Source: BM003 sp963783695 (GTDB taxonomy: Bacteria > Pseudomonadota > Gammaproteobacteria > Steroidobacterales > BM003). From it: 64,000 nucleotides of DNA. Where the stretch lies: positions 124,001-188,000 of the forward strand of contig CAWAOM010000001.1 of assembly GCA_963783695.1 (NCBI GenBank). The letters are read 5' to 3'. Position numbers and translations under genes: made by a program. Below the pieces are notes generated by a model. The model was not told where the DNA came from, made no database searches, and worked only from the letters and a program-made list of their open reading frames with translations. Shown here piece after piece: positions 46,775 to 56,011 of the stretch. The number at the start of each line of letters is the position of its first letter. The first letter of the stretch is position 1.

Positions 46775-48505
46775 TCATCTCAATCCCGTAATCAGAGCGA
46801 CGACGATACCGACCAGGACCGCCAATGTCAGCGCCACCGGCCATCGAGTCAGCAACGTCTCGACACCACCCGTGCCGCGGATCAGGGACCAGGCGCGCGC
46901 GCGGCCTGTTGCGGCTGCCCGCTGCATTCGATCACGCAGCGGCTGCGCGCTGTGAGCCACGGATACGACGGCATGCCGCACGCGGCGCGTCAACCACTCG
47001 AGCGGCAGGAGCACATCGCCCGCCGGGATTTCCGGCACGGTGGGGCGACCGGCCCGGCGCCAGCTGCGGATAGCGATGAGCGCAATCGCGAAGGCAAGGG
47101 CGAGGGGCCAGAGACCTCCGACAATCATCGGGGGAGTCAACGCAACCTGTGTCGCCGGTACGAGCGACCATGGGAGCACCAGCGCGAGTACAAGGGACAC
47201 CCACCAGGCCAACCACGTCTCGCGGGTGGCTCGCGGCTGCTTGGCAATTGGGCCTCGGCTGACCAGGACGAGGAAGCGCGCCATGAGCAGGGTGGTGGCA
47301 ACCGACGTCAGCGGCAGGAGGTGCTCGATCGCCGCTGCCCATGGCTCTGACAATGCGGCTTCGCCAGCGGCAAGCGCGGATTTCGCGACCATGCCGCTCG
47401 TGAATGGCGCACCGGCAAGGGCGAGCGACGGCAGGGCGAGGCCGGCGGCCAGCCAGCGTCGCCGCGGCTCGCTCATGCCCGCGAGGGCGAGACCGGTGCC
47501 AAGGAACAGTGCGCTCTTGGCGAGGCCGTGATGCAGGGCGAAGAACGCGATCGCGATGTGCAGGGACTCCGCGAGCGCAGGCTCGCGCAGCAGCATGCCA
47601 ACGCCGACTGTCATGATGCCCATCTGGCTGATGCTCGAATAGGCAAGCACCACTTTCGGGTTACGCTGATCGATGCCGACGAACGCGCCGTAAAAGGCCG
47701 CGGCGAGCCCGAGGACGATGCATGCGCCACCCCAGCCGGGCAAAGCCCATTCTCCCACGGGCAGGAAACGCAGCCAGCCGACAAGACCTATCACGATAAC
47801 CGTTCCCGAGAGCACGGCGCTGGCTGGCGCGGGCGCGACCGGGTGAGCGAGCGGCAGCCACACGTGCAGTAGCAGTAAGCCGGCCTTGATGCCGAAGCCG
47901 AGGAAAGCGAGTGCGATGATGAGTTGGCCGAGCGGTGCTGCCTCGAGTCCGGCGCGAACCGAGACGAAATCGCTGGCGCCGACGGCGCCGGCTGCGAGCA
48001 TCAGCGCGGCGGCCAGCGCCGCTTCGCCGATCACGACGAGCACGATGTAGACGTTCGCAGCGTGTTTGGCCTCGCTCGTAAGTTTATGTGCGACCAGGCC
48101 GTAGGTCGCAAAGCTCATCAGCGCAAAGCAGGCGTAGAAACTCGGCATATCCTGGGCGACGAGAGCGCCGAGGTTGCCCGACATCGTCAGCAGGAAAATC
48201 GCAAAGAACCGTTCGCGCCGCTCGCAAACCCAGGTACGAGCGAACAGGCCTGCCAGCAGCCAGACGACGGCCGTGAACAAGAGGATGATGGTATCGGCCT
48301 CGCCGAGTCCGAAGCGCATGCCGAGCAGCAACCAGGCATACGACGCTTCGTCCGGAAACGGGGCCATGAGGCTCACGGCGAGCGCTGGCAGCGCACCGCA
48401 GACCGCCAGCACCCCGCCGACGCGGTAGCGGCGCAGGACCAGGGCGAGGGTGGCCAGCAACAATGGCCAAAGCGGAACCGTCAGTAACAATATACCGGTC
48501 GTCAT
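46775..48505 (-). CDS. Mrp-type antiporter, third NuoM/N-like (MnhD-like) subunit with C-terminal extension
   Basis: ATG 48505 overlaps the preceding gene by four bases; 576 residues with about 14 hydrophobic helices. Proton_antipo_M features are GIKAGLLLLHVWLPLAHPVAPAPAS and YSSISQMGIMTVGVG. Relative to the other two D-like subunits the chain has an extra C-terminal basic region (LLPLEWLTRRVRHAVVSV) before a final helix. It ends the nine-gene operon and probably forms an additional ion-translocating channel subunit. The open frame extends farther upstream but that part is a shadow of the neighbouring gene. Confidence 0.85.
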   Translation of the reverse strand: MTTGILLLTVPLWPLLLATLALVLRRYRVGGVLAVCGALPALAVSLMAPFPDEASYAWLLLGMRFGLGEADTIILLFTAVVWLLAGLFARTWVCERRERFFAIFLLTMSGNLGALVAQDMPSFYACFALMSFATYGLVAHKLTSEAKHAANVYIVLVVIGEAALAAALMLAAGAVGASDFVSVRAGLEAAPLGQLIIALAFLGFGIKAGLLLLHVWLPLAHPVAPAPASAVLSGTVIVIGLVGWLRFLPVGEWALPGWGGACIVLGLAAAFYGAFVGIDQRNPKVVLAYSSISQMGIMTVGVGMLLREPALAESLHIAIAFFALHHGLAKSALFLGTGLALAGMSEPRRRWLAAGLALPSLALAGAPFTSGMVAKSALAAGEAALSEPWAAAIEHLLPLTSVATTLLMARFLVLVSRGPIAKQPRATRETWLAWWVSLVLALVLPWSLVPATQVALTPPMIVGGLWPLALAFAIALIAIRSWRRAGRPTVPEIPAGDVLLPLEWLTRRVRHAVVSVAHSAQPLRDRMQRAAATGRARAWSLIRGTGGVETLLTRWPVALTLAVLVGIVVALITGLR

Positions 48506-49998
48506 GGCCCGTATTGCCTCGTCGCGACGAGCCGTGCCCACTCGAGCGGGCTGAAGGGCGCCGATGCGAACAGGCCGACGGCCAGCGCCACAGCTGCGGT
48601 GAACAGTGTCGGCAGCAGCAGGACGAGCGAGGTCTCGGCGCGCGGGAAGATACGCTCGGCGGGCCAGCTGTCGGGAGGCGCCTCGAACCAGGCGCTGTAA
48701 AGTATCGGCAAGAAGTAGAGCGCGTTCAGCACGCTCGACGCGACGAGCAGCCAGATCGCCCAGGTGGCGCCGGCATCCATCGCGCCGAGGCCGATCGTCC
48801 ACTTGGTGATGAAGCCGGCCGTGGGCGGCACCCCGATCATGCCGAAGGCGCACAGCGTAAACGCGGCCATCGTCCACGGCATGCGCCGGCCCACGCCGCG
48901 CATATCGCGGATCTCGTGGATCCCGAGCGTTTCGGCAAGGTTGCCGGCGGCAAAGAACAGCGTGATCTTCATCATCCCCTGGTGCACGAGGTGGACGATG
49001 CCGCCGACCGCGGCCAAGGGGCTGCCCAGCGTAATGCCGAGTGCGATGAAGGACAGCTGGCTCACGGTCGAGTAGGCGAGCAGGCGTTTCAGGTTGGACT
49101 GGGCAAGCGCCCGCACCGATCCATAGAGAATGGTAAATGCGGCAACCGCGGCGAGTCCCTGCGCGAGACCGAGGGTGGTGGCGACGTCGATACCGTAGAT
49201 ACTGAAAACGATGCGCATCAGACCGAACGCGCCGATCTTGACGACGGCGACTGCATGCAGGAGCGCCGACACCGGTACCGGGGCGATCATCGCTCTCGGC
49301 AACCAGCCGTGCAACGGTACGAGCGCCGCCTTGACGCCCATGCCCGCAACCAGGACGACGAAGATAGCACCCAGGGTCCGCGCTTCGGCATCGACGAATG
49401 GTGCCACGATGCCGCCGTGTGCAAACTCCAGCGTGCCCGTAACGGTGTACAGCCAGACGGCCCCGATCGTGACAAGTGTGCCGCCGGCGAGCGTGTAGGC
49501 GAGATACACCCGGCCCGCGCGCCGTGCCTCGTCGGTCTCCCGGTGCACGATGAGCGGATAGGTCGAGAGTGTAAGCATCTCGTAGAAGATGAGGAAGGTG
49601 AGGAGGTTGCCGGCGAGCGCCGCACCGACCGTGGCGGTAACGCAAATGCTGAAGAAGCCGAAGAAGCGGCTGCGGTGCGGCGAGTCCTCGAGGTAGCCGA
49701 CGGCGTAGATGGTCGTGACCAGCCAGAGCAGGGCCGACAGGCCTACAAAGAACAGCGCTAGCGGGCCGCTGCGCAGCATGAAATCCATGCCCGGGAGCAG
49801 CGCGACCCTGAATTCGAAGTACTCGCCGCCCGCTGCTTTCCAGATCATCCAGGTCACGAGAACGAGCTTAAAAACTGCGCCGCCGATGTTGAGCGCGGAA
49901 CGCAGCATGCGGCTGCGGTCCGGCAGCCCGAAGATGACCAGTCCCGGCACCAGCGAGCTGCCGAGCACGAGCAGCGGAAGCATCGCCGACAAGGTCAT
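48502..49998 (-). CDS. Mrp-type antiporter, second MnhD-like subunit
   Basis: 498 residues from ATG 49998, overlapping both neighbours by four bases. It has the Proton_antipo_M core: YEMLTLSTYPLIVH, GVKAALVPLHGWLPRAMIAPVPVSALLHAV, LLAYSTVSQLSFIALG, HQGMMKITLFFAAGN. The catalytic Glu and Lys positions of the NuoM/MrpD type look present. It probably forms one of the cation/proton channels. Confidence 0.88.
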   Translation of the reverse strand: MTLSAMLPLLVLGSSLVPGLVIFGLPDRSRMLRSALNIGGAVFKLVLVTWMIWKAAGGEYFEFRVALLPGMDFMLRSGPLALFFVGLSALLWLVTTIYAVGYLEDSPHRSRFFGFFSICVTATVGAALAGNLLTFLIFYEMLTLSTYPLIVHRETDEARRAGRVYLAYTLAGGTLVTIGAVWLYTVTGTLEFAHGGIVAPFVDAEARTLGAIFVVLVAGMGVKAALVPLHGWLPRAMIAPVPVSALLHAVAVVKIGAFGLMRIVFSIYGIDVATTLGLAQGLAAVAAFTILYGSVRALAQSNLKRLLAYSTVSQLSFIALGITLGSPLAAVGGIVHLVHQGMMKITLFFAAGNLAETLGIHEIRDMRGVGRRMPWTMAAFTLCAFGMIGVPPTAGFITKWTIGLGAMDAGATWAIWLLVASSVLNALYFLPILYSAWFEAPPDSWPAERIFPRAETSLVLLLPTLFTAAVALAVGLFASAPFSPLEWARLVATRQYGP

Positions 49999-51443
49999 GG
50001 CGCCTTCCCCATCACGAGGCTCGCCCCGTCGATCGCCCCCAACAGCGGGGCCGCGAACAGGCCCAGCGACAGCGCGAACAGCGCGACCACGAAAGGCACC
50101 CACGACATCCAGACCGGCACGGCCGCACCGCGCTCGAGTCCGTGCTCGGGTGTGAATGCGTGCCCGAGCACGCGGAATACGTACGCGGCTGCCAACAAGC
50201 TACCGGCGATGATGACGACGGCCCAGCCCCAGGCACCGCTGTCGAGCGCGGCTTCGATGAGCAGCCACTTGGCCACGAAATTGCCGCTCGGCGGCAGGCC
50301 GATGATGCAGACGCCGGCAATCCCGAAAGCGGCCAGAGAGAGAGGCAGGCGTTCGGCCACCCGGTCCAGCGCCGGGATGCAGTCATGACCGACACAGGCG
50401 ATAATGTTGCCTGCAGCGAGGAACATCGCGGCCTTGGCGAGCGCGTGGCCGACAATGAAAACCGTTACGGCGCTGAGCGTTCCCGCCGATAGGGCGAGCG
50501 GCAAGAAGAGGAACAGGTAGCCGATCTGGGCAACCGTGGAATAGGCGATGAGCAGTTTGAGGCGCTCCTGCCGCAATGCCTGAATCGAACCCCAGAGTAT
50601 CGCAGCCGCCCCGAGCAGGCCGAGCAGCGTCCCCGCCGCCTGCGGGGCGTCGGCGAAGGGGCCGAGCCAGAGGCGCAGCAGCACGACGAACGGCGCCTTT
50701 ACGACCAGCCCGGACAAAAGCGCGCTGACAGGGGATGGCGCTTCCGAATGCGCCCGGGGCAACCAGAAGTGCACGGGAAAGAGCGCACCCTTGATCGCGA
50801 GACCGGCAACCATCAGCCCGAGGGCTGCGGCGGGCGCCGGATCCTCTCGGCCAGCGGCTGCCAGTGTGACCAGATCGAGTGCCCCCTGGGCGTGATAGAG
50901 AAAGGCGATGCCCAGCAGGTAGGCCAGCGAGGCGACGAGGCTCGCAAGCAGGTAACGCAACGCGGCGTCAAGCGCCGGCGGCTTGTCGGCGACGGCGATC
51001 AGCCCGACGGCGGACAGACTAAGCAATTCGAGCGCGACGTAGAGATTGAACACATCGGCAGAGAGGTAGACACCGTTGAGTGCCGCGTGCAGGAACAGCA
51101 ACAGCGGCCAGAACGATGGGCGGAGCCCCGTGCTTGCGAGGTACGCCGGCGTATAGACCGCGATCGACAGTATGATGATCGAGGTCGCGACCAGCAGGAA
51201 GCCCGTCATCGAATCGGCATACAGGTCGATACCGAGCGGGGCGCCCCAGCCACCGATTGCGTAACGCAGCGGGCCGTCGGTCGTGGCGCGCAGCAGGACG
51301 AACGCGGCTCCCGTGGCGAGCACGGCATTGACGATGGCGACGCCGGCCGCGATGCGCCGCGCTAGCAGGGCGAGCGTGGCCGCCGCGAGCGGCAAGACGA
51401 TCAGCAGGATCGTCAGGACCTGGCCTGAGCCCGCGGTCATCAT
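49995..51443 (-). CDS. mnhD: Mrp-type antiporter subunit MnhD
   Basis: 482 residues. Core motifs are FNLYVALELLSLSAVGLIA, GLAIKGALFPVHFWLPRAHSEAPSPVSALLSGLVVK, LLIAYSTVAQIGYLF and GHALAKAAMFLAAGN, typical of MrpD/NuoN. It follows mnhC with an ATGA overlap. With D2 and D3 it gives three homologous channel subunits in one operon. Confidence 0.9.
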   Translation of the reverse strand: MMTAGSGQVLTILLIVLPLAAATLALLARRIAAGVAIVNAVLATGAAFVLLRATTDGPLRYAIGGWGAPLGIDLYADSMTGFLLVATSIIILSIAVYTPAYLASTGLRPSFWPLLLFLHAALNGVYLSADVFNLYVALELLSLSAVGLIAVADKPPALDAALRYLLASLVASLAYLLGIAFLYHAQGALDLVTLAAAGREDPAPAAALGLMVAGLAIKGALFPVHFWLPRAHSEAPSPVSALLSGLVVKAPFVVLLRLWLGPFADAPQAAGTLLGLLGAAAILWGSIQALRQERLKLLIAYSTVAQIGYLFLFLPLALSAGTLSAVTVFIVGHALAKAAMFLAAGNIIACVGHDCIPALDRVAERLPLSLAAFGIAGVCIIGLPPSGNFVAKWLLIEAALDSGAWGWAVVIIAGSLLAAAYVFRVLGHAFTPEHGLERGAAVPVWMSWVPFVVALFALSLGLFAAPLLGAIDGASLVMGKAP

Positions 51444-51724
51444 CGCGCGTCCCTGTCAGCGCGCAAACGGTTGACCAGGACGATGGCGAGTGCCGTTGCC
51501 GAGACGGCGACCACGATGCCCGTGATGACCATGGCATGCGGTACCGGGTCGGGCGCGGGACCCGGTGCCCGGCGGGCGAGCGCCACTAGGACGAGAAAGA
51601 CGCCGCTGCACATGACGTTGACGGCGATGATCCTGCGCAACGCATGCTCGCTGGCGATAACGGCATAGAGCGCCATGCAGAACAGCGCAACGCCCACGAG
51701 TGCATACAGCACGGGTGCCGTCAT
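51440..51724 (-). CDS. mnhC: Mrp-type antiporter subunit MnhC (NuoK-like)
   Basis: 94 residues with three helices (LYALVGVALFCMALYAVI, IIAVNVMCSGVFLVLVALA, AMVITGIVVAVSATALAIVLVNRL), the NuoK/MrpC fold with its VI/TGIVV segment. It overlaps mnhB and mnhD by four bases each. Confidence 0.9.
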   Translation of the reverse strand: MTAPVLYALVGVALFCMALYAVIASEHALRRIIAVNVMCSGVFLVLVALARRAPGPAPDPVPHAMVITGIVVAVSATALAIVLVNRLRADRDAR

Positions 51725-52407
51725 CGCTGTTCCTCGCCGCTGCGGCGCATCACGCTGACGAACATGTCGACTAGCGCGAGCGCGACGGACACCGAGACGC
51801 CGAGTTCCAGCATCGGCAAGATGATGCCGGCGTACGGACCGGGGTAGTCGAGGAACGCGTCCGTGACGAGCATGCAGGCGATACCCGTGGTCACGAAAGC
51901 GGCGACGCCGAGCGCGAGTCCGATGCGCAGTGGCAGGCCATCCCCGCGCAGCGGTATCCTGCGGCCGGACAGCACCAGCAGTACACCGGCAGCGGCGAGC
52001 GTGGCGCCGGCCTGGAATGCGCCGCCCGGTGCATCGAGTCCGGCCATCAACAGGTAGCCCGCGATCAAAATCATGACCGGCACCAGGACGTGGCCGAGGA
52101 ACGCGAGAATCTCGTCGTCGGCCCGCATCGGTTTTGCCGTGCCACGGCGTATCGAGCGAACCGCGGTTGCGGCGAGCAACAGGACCGCGATCTCGAGCAG
52201 CGTGTCGTAGCTGCGAAAATCGAGGAGCGTCGCGGTGACGGGATTCGGAATGCCGCTGTCGGCGAGCGCCGCGTTGACAGCGTTCGAGAGTCCTTCTGCG
52301 CCGGGTGGCAGCGAAAGCACGGTTGCGGCGAGGCCGGCAAACACGATCACGATGCCCGCAGCCAGGGCGGCTCGTAACCTGCGCAGCCCCGCTCGGTCAG
52401 TCTTCAT
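51721..52407 (-). CDS. mnhB: Mrp-type antiporter subunit MnhB
   Basis: 228 residues from ATG 52407, with GGAAAAG just upstream. An N-terminal helix and a short extracytoplasmic loop (NAVNAALADSGIPNPVTATLLDFRSYDTLLEI, the conserved MbhE/MrpB N-terminal signature) precede the MnhB domain (MILIAGYLLMAGLDAPGGAFQAG). The chain is thus a fusion of an MbhE-like segment and MnhB. It overlaps the DUF4040 gene. Confidence 0.88.
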   Translation of the reverse strand: MKTDRAGLRRLRAALAAGIVIVFAGLAATVLSLPPGAEGLSNAVNAALADSGIPNPVTATLLDFRSYDTLLEIAVLLLAATAVRSIRRGTAKPMRADDEILAFLGHVLVPVMILIAGYLLMAGLDAPGGAFQAGATLAAAGVLLVLSGRRIPLRGDGLPLRIGLALGVAAFVTTGIACMLVTDAFLDYPGPYAGIILPMLELGVSVSVALALVDMFVSVMRRSGEEQR

Positions 52408-52660
52408 CGTCTTTTCCATCGCGGCCGATGAATCCGGCCGCGACAAGGAACAGGGCACCGGTCAGCCCGGCACCCACGGCGATCTCGGCCAGCGCGACAT
52501 CGGGTGCGTCCAGCCGGGCCCATGCGAGGCCCATCGACAGGCCGAAGGCGACGTAAAGGACAATGCCGCGGAACAGGGATTTGCTCGCCAGCGCACCCCA
52601 GCCGAGCCACAGGATTAGGCCCGCGAGCAGCAGGTCGAAGATGAAGCCGGCGGCCATCAT
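52397..52660 (-). CDS. MbhD/DUF4040-like antiporter subunit
   Basis: 87 residues from ATG 52660, chosen because it gives the same ATGA overlap seen between the other genes. Three helices and the signature FRGIVLYVAFGLSMGLAWARLDAPDVALAEIAVGAG match DUF4040, which in classic Mrp systems is part of the large MrpA. Here it is a free subunit, as in Mbh-type complexes. Confidence 0.85.
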   Translation of the reverse strand: MMAAGFIFDLLLAGLILWLGWGALASKSLFRGIVLYVAFGLSMGLAWARLDAPDVALAEIAVGAGLTGALFLVAAGFIGRDGKDDED

Positions 52661-52971
52661 CGGCGTGTCCACGGGCGGATGCCGTTGCGCAGGGCCGCTC
52701 TTGCGACCAGGTGACCGGTCGTCGAGGAGGCCAGCAGTATCAGCAGCCAGATCAGGATGAGCTTGAGCGCCACCCAGGCGCTTGAAGCCTGCAATGCGAG
52801 CGCCAGTACGATCAGTCCCAGGCCGACGTTGTCCGCCTTGGTCAGCGCATGGATTCGGGTATAGATGTCGGGAAAGCGCAGCAGGCCTACGGTGCCGGCG
52901 AGGAAGAACAGGGCCCCGGCCAGCAGAAGCACGACAGAGATGATGTTGGTCAGCCCGCTAATCATGGTCAT
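52657..52971 (-). CDS. mnhG: Mrp-type antiporter subunit MnhG
   Basis: 104 residues with three helices. The family signature FFLAGTVGLLRFPDIYTRIHALTKADNVG is intact. The start at 52971 has GGAAGG upstream; the second Met at 52965 is nearly as good. It overlaps mnhF and the DUF4040 gene. Confidence 0.9.
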   Translation of the reverse strand: MTMISGLTNIISVVLLLAGALFFLAGTVGLLRFPDIYTRIHALTKADNVGLGLIVLALALQASSAWVALKLILIWLLILLASSTTGHLVARAALRNGIRPWTRR

Positions 52972-53224
52972 CCGCCTTCCACGTGTGTTGCACGAAGGCG
53001 ATGATCGCGATCGCTGCCAACAGGGCGAGCACGAGCGCTACGTCAATGAGTGCCGGATCGTTTGTGGCTTTACCAACAAGGATCAGTACGGCGACTGCCC
53101 CGGTACCGAGCAGCTGCATTACCAGCATGCGGTCTCCGGGCGTCGGGCCGCGGAGCGCCTGGTAGGCGCCGCCGCCGAGTGAGATCAGTATCGCGATCGC
53201 CACGATGAGGTACACCATCGTCAT
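52958..53224 (-). CDS. mnhF: Mrp-type antiporter subunit MnhF
   Basis: 88 residues with three short helices; the MrpF signature YQALRGPTPGDRMLVMQLLG followed by DPALIDVALVLALLAAIA is present. It overlaps mnhE by four bases. Confidence 0.9.
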   Translation of the reverse strand: MTMVYLIVAIAILISLGGGAYQALRGPTPGDRMLVMQLLGTGAVAVLILVGKATNDPALIDVALVLALLAAIAIIAFVQHTWKADDHD

Positions 53225-53739
53225 CGCGTTCGCGCCTTGAGTTGCTGCCCGAACACATCAGCAACCCGCCGCTCGAGCTTGCCGAGCATGTCCGTTAGGT
53301 CAGCCGACGCGTTGAGGACATGCACTTCGAGGGTGTCGTCGTGCAGCCGGGCGCTCAGTGTACCCGGCAGCAGGGTCACGGTGTTCGCCATCAGGACCCG
53401 CGCCGGCGTTGCGTCGAGTCGTAATGCGTAGCGCACAATCGCAGGGTCGATGGGCAGGCGCGGGTGCACGGCTCGAGCCGCGACGTCAACGCCACCGCGT
53501 AGCGAGTTCCAGAGAAAATAGGGGATGAATCTCGCGAGTCCGGAAACGGACCAGCGGGCCGCAGGAAGCACGGACGATGTCGATGCTACGGCGACGATAA
53601 TGACGGGCACACCGATAGCCCAACCTTCGCCACCGCCGAGAATGGCCCATAGTGCGGCGAAAGCAAAAGCGCGCGCAATCAATCGGGCGGCACTGACGCG
53701 ACGTGTCTGCCCGACAGGGTTGCGGGAAGAAACAGGCAT
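53221..53739 (-). CDS. mnhE: Mrp-type antiporter subunit MnhE
   Basis: 172 residues. Two hydrophobic helices near the N-terminus and the MrpE region ARFIPYFLWNSLRGGVDVA, followed by NTVTLLPGTLSA and HVLNASAD. It is the first gene of the operon, so the promoter should lie just upstream of 53739. The operon order is E-F-G-DUF4040-B-C-D-D-D. Confidence 0.88.
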   Translation of the reverse strand: MPVSSRNPVGQTRRVSAARLIARAFAFAALWAILGGGEGWAIGVPVIIVAVASTSSVLPAARWSVSGLARFIPYFLWNSLRGGVDVAARAVHPRLPIDPAIVRYALRLDATPARVLMANTVTLLPGTLSARLHDDTLEVHVLNASADLTDMLGKLERRVADVFGQQLKARTR

Positions 53740-53905
53740 GGCCGACCCTCCCTACCTTCGCAGATTACTGACAGCATACCGCGGTATGGCTGCCGCCGTC
53801 CCGATGATCTGGCCTGTCCGGATCGTCGACGGGAGGGGTTGGTCTCGCACACGCGTTTCTCATGTGCAGCCGAAAGTGTGTGAATCCAGATGTGCCGATA
53901 AGGCG

Positions 53906-54127
53906 CTATATAGTTGCACGAATTAATCTCCTGCCGTGCAGGTCCCACAATGTTATTGGAGGAGGTATGCAGCCTTCATCCGAGCACAAATAGCCAAATC
54001 CACCAGATACATTTTCGAACCGATATATGCGTACGGCAACCCTATAAAGGCGAGCTAGCTCGCAGGCAATTAATTTCGCCTCGGCAAAAGAGTCGACGTC
54101 ATATTGCAATCTTTGAGAGCTGCTCAT
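53906..54127 (-). CDS. Possible small hypothetical protein
   Basis: 73 codons from ATG 54127. The segment YDVDSFAEAKLIACELARLY then VAVRIYRFENVSGGFGYLC has natural amino-acid composition. No ribosome site is evident and I recognise no family, so it may be a remnant. Confidence 0.3.
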   Translation of the reverse strand: MSSSQRLQYDVDSFAEAKLIACELARLYRVAVRIYRFENVSGGFGYLCSDEGCIPPPITLWDLHGRRLIRATI

Positions 54128-54189
54128 TCGGCCGTACTGTGAGCGTAGGCGGGGGCAAAAGAAACGCTATTTATGATGAAAATCGTTGA

Positions 54190-54333
54190 CCAATTCGCTC
54201 TGCGAAATCAATACGTAGGCTCACCCGCCTCTACCTCGAAGCACTGCTTGTGGACGAGGAGTCCGCTGACGCGGTCTGGGAGCAGTGGGAATTGGGCGAG
54301 ATTACGACTATGTTGCGAAGCGCAAGGAATTGA
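54190..54333 (+). pseudogene. Fragment of an unrecognised helical protein
   Basis: A 47-codon open stretch immediately after a TGA reads SIRRLTRLYLEALLVDEESA, DAVWEQWELGEITTMLRS, then stops. The composition is that of a real helical protein, but there is no usable start codon and the N-terminus is cut by the upstream stop. It may be an island gene that has decayed. Confidence 0.3.
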
Positions 54334-54769
54334 GTCTGATCAGAGAAAGGGTAGGCTCATGCGATGGGGCATAAGGCGAACAGCGAAAGAGTTATTGTTC
54401 GGCTTTGGTATGGTGCTCGCCTTAGTTGTTGGGTTTGTCTCGAAAATGGCAGAAGCCATCGGTCTTTCAACTTTTCAATTAAACCGCCCCGAGTATACAG
54501 GGGACTCACGCGTTTGAGTCAGGCCGCCATCAACCGGGAGTACCACGCCGCTTATAGAAAACCTGTGGGCTTCATCAAATGTTCAAGTCTAACTTGAGGA
54601 TGTCAGCAAGTTTCGGAGCCGGCCGCGGCGCCCACACCGGCTAACGTACATGTAGATAAAAGGAGACCTCGGAATGGCCAGAGAGCGCCGCATTAAGACT
54701 TGGCAAAGCTGCGTAGGTGGCAAGGTAGGTCAGACGACCTGCCCTGGACGGGTTTTGTATTGAGAGTAC

Positions 54770-55866
54770 TCAAGAGCTAAGGGCCTTTGCTATGGGCGCT
54801 GCAGTGCCGTCTGTGAAGGGTCTAATTTCGACCGCCTCCGGGCGTAAGTGTGTGTAGCGGCTCAACGCGCCCCAACTGTCATGGAGAGTAAACTGCTGCA
54901 CCTCGACGATTGAGTAGCCGGATTTAAAAAGCCGGCTTGTCGCCTCATGGCGAAGATCATGAAATCGCAGGTCCTCAATCTCCAGAACGCGGCAGGCTCG
55001 CGTGAAAGCGGCGCCGATTGATTTTGGGTTAAAGGGGAAGATCTGCGAGCTTGATTCCGATTGTCGAGAAATTATGTCCCACGCTTCCGGCGTGTACTTA
55101 AACTGGCGGAAGTATTCACATTCGGTCGGGTGCTTGAGATTTCTGACGATGCCAGTTTGCGTATTCTTGTCGTTGTCAGCCCATAGTAAATTGGTGATCT
55201 CGCTTTGCCGACGAGCAGAATTGATGGCGAACCATAGAATGTCGTTCATAGGTATTTTGGAGCGCCGATCCCGCTGTTTGAAATAGTCGGTTAGGGCCGT
55301 CAATTCCTCGCTGGTCGGCCGACGGGTAGGCACGCGAGATTTTGAAACGAGCTTTTCGGCTCGAAGTACGGAATAGGCATCGTCGATGATCGACAGGTCG
55401 AATGGCACTTCCCAGGCCGCACGGGCATAGCGGAGAATTACGCGCAGCCAGATAATTCGTTATTCACCGTGGAGGCGCCCGCACCGGCTTTTCGGCGCTA
55501 GCGCACGTGGGCGATCAGGTCCGAGGTCTTGATATCCCTCACGTCGAAACTGGCGAGTTCGGAGTTCTCCAGAAACTTGATGTGAGCAGTTTTACTGCGG
55601 CCCATCGGACGCACCTCTGAGACCTCTTTGCGGTACTTGGCTAAGATTCGGCGCAGTGAGTCGACTAATGCTTGATGTTGACGGTGCGGGACGCCATTAG
55701 GCTTGTTGAGATCCTTTTCGAGCCTGGCCGCCCATTCCGTTGCCGCGCGTCGCTTGTCAAAGGTCTTGGATTCGCGGTGGAACAGTCGCCCGTCTTTCTT
55801 GATTCGGACTTCGGCGAGGTAGGCTAGGGACCCGTTTTGACGGCGGCGAGTACGAATAGTGGCCAT
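54770..55866 (-). pseudogene. Tyrosine recombinase (dusA-type integrase), nonsense and frameshift
   Basis: Start ATG 55866 gives MATIRTRRRQNGSLAYLAEV, an N-terminal arm-binding segment, then a core-binding region that ends at LIAHVR with TAG at 55500-55498. Beyond it, the same frame reads RKAGAGASTVNNELS, then a one-base deletion near 55451-55456 shifts to WLRVILRYARAAWEVPF and the catalytic domain. There ARRQSEITNLLW carries the first Arg, HDLRHEATSRLF the H-x-x-R, and SRYTHL the Tyr nucleophile. Repaired length about 365 residues. Two independent lesions make it non-functional as given. It is transcribed away from dusA. Confidence 0.8.
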
Positions 55867-55891
55867 TTTTACGGTCCAGCTGGAAAAAGAA

Positions 55892-55946
55892 AGTGCGACA
55901 TTAGCGGTGCGACATGGTGCGACATTGGCCATTTTTGGTACGACAT
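55892..55946. repeat. Four GGTGCGACAT repeats between integrase and dusA
   Basis: Copies at 55892-55901, 55906-55915, 55916-55925 and 55937-55946 (the last GGTACGACAT). They lie between the integrase start and the att region, as expected for arm-type or regulatory integrase-binding sites. Two similar copies occur at the left junction. Confidence 0.6.
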
Positions 55947-56011
55947 GGCTCAGAGTGGTTCGCAATGAGTCCAAAAAGATTCACTTTATCTAATTAATTA
56001 GTAAAGGAAAA

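Larger units (their letters stand above)
53740..54769. other. About 1 kb of probably decayed island sequence
   Basis: This stretch has lower GC than the Mrp operon and no intact recognisable gene. A 73-codon minus-strand frame (53906-54127) and a 47-codon plus-strand frame (54190-54333) look partly protein-like and are listed separately. The mnhE promoter should lie near 53740-53900 but no clear hexamers were found. Confidence 0.45.

Noticed and set aside
48506..49645. Upstream extension of the third MnhD-like frame to 956 codons
   Set aside because: The first ~380 codons are Arg/His-rich and lie antiphase within the preceding antiporter gene; the ATG at 48505 overlaps that gene's stop.
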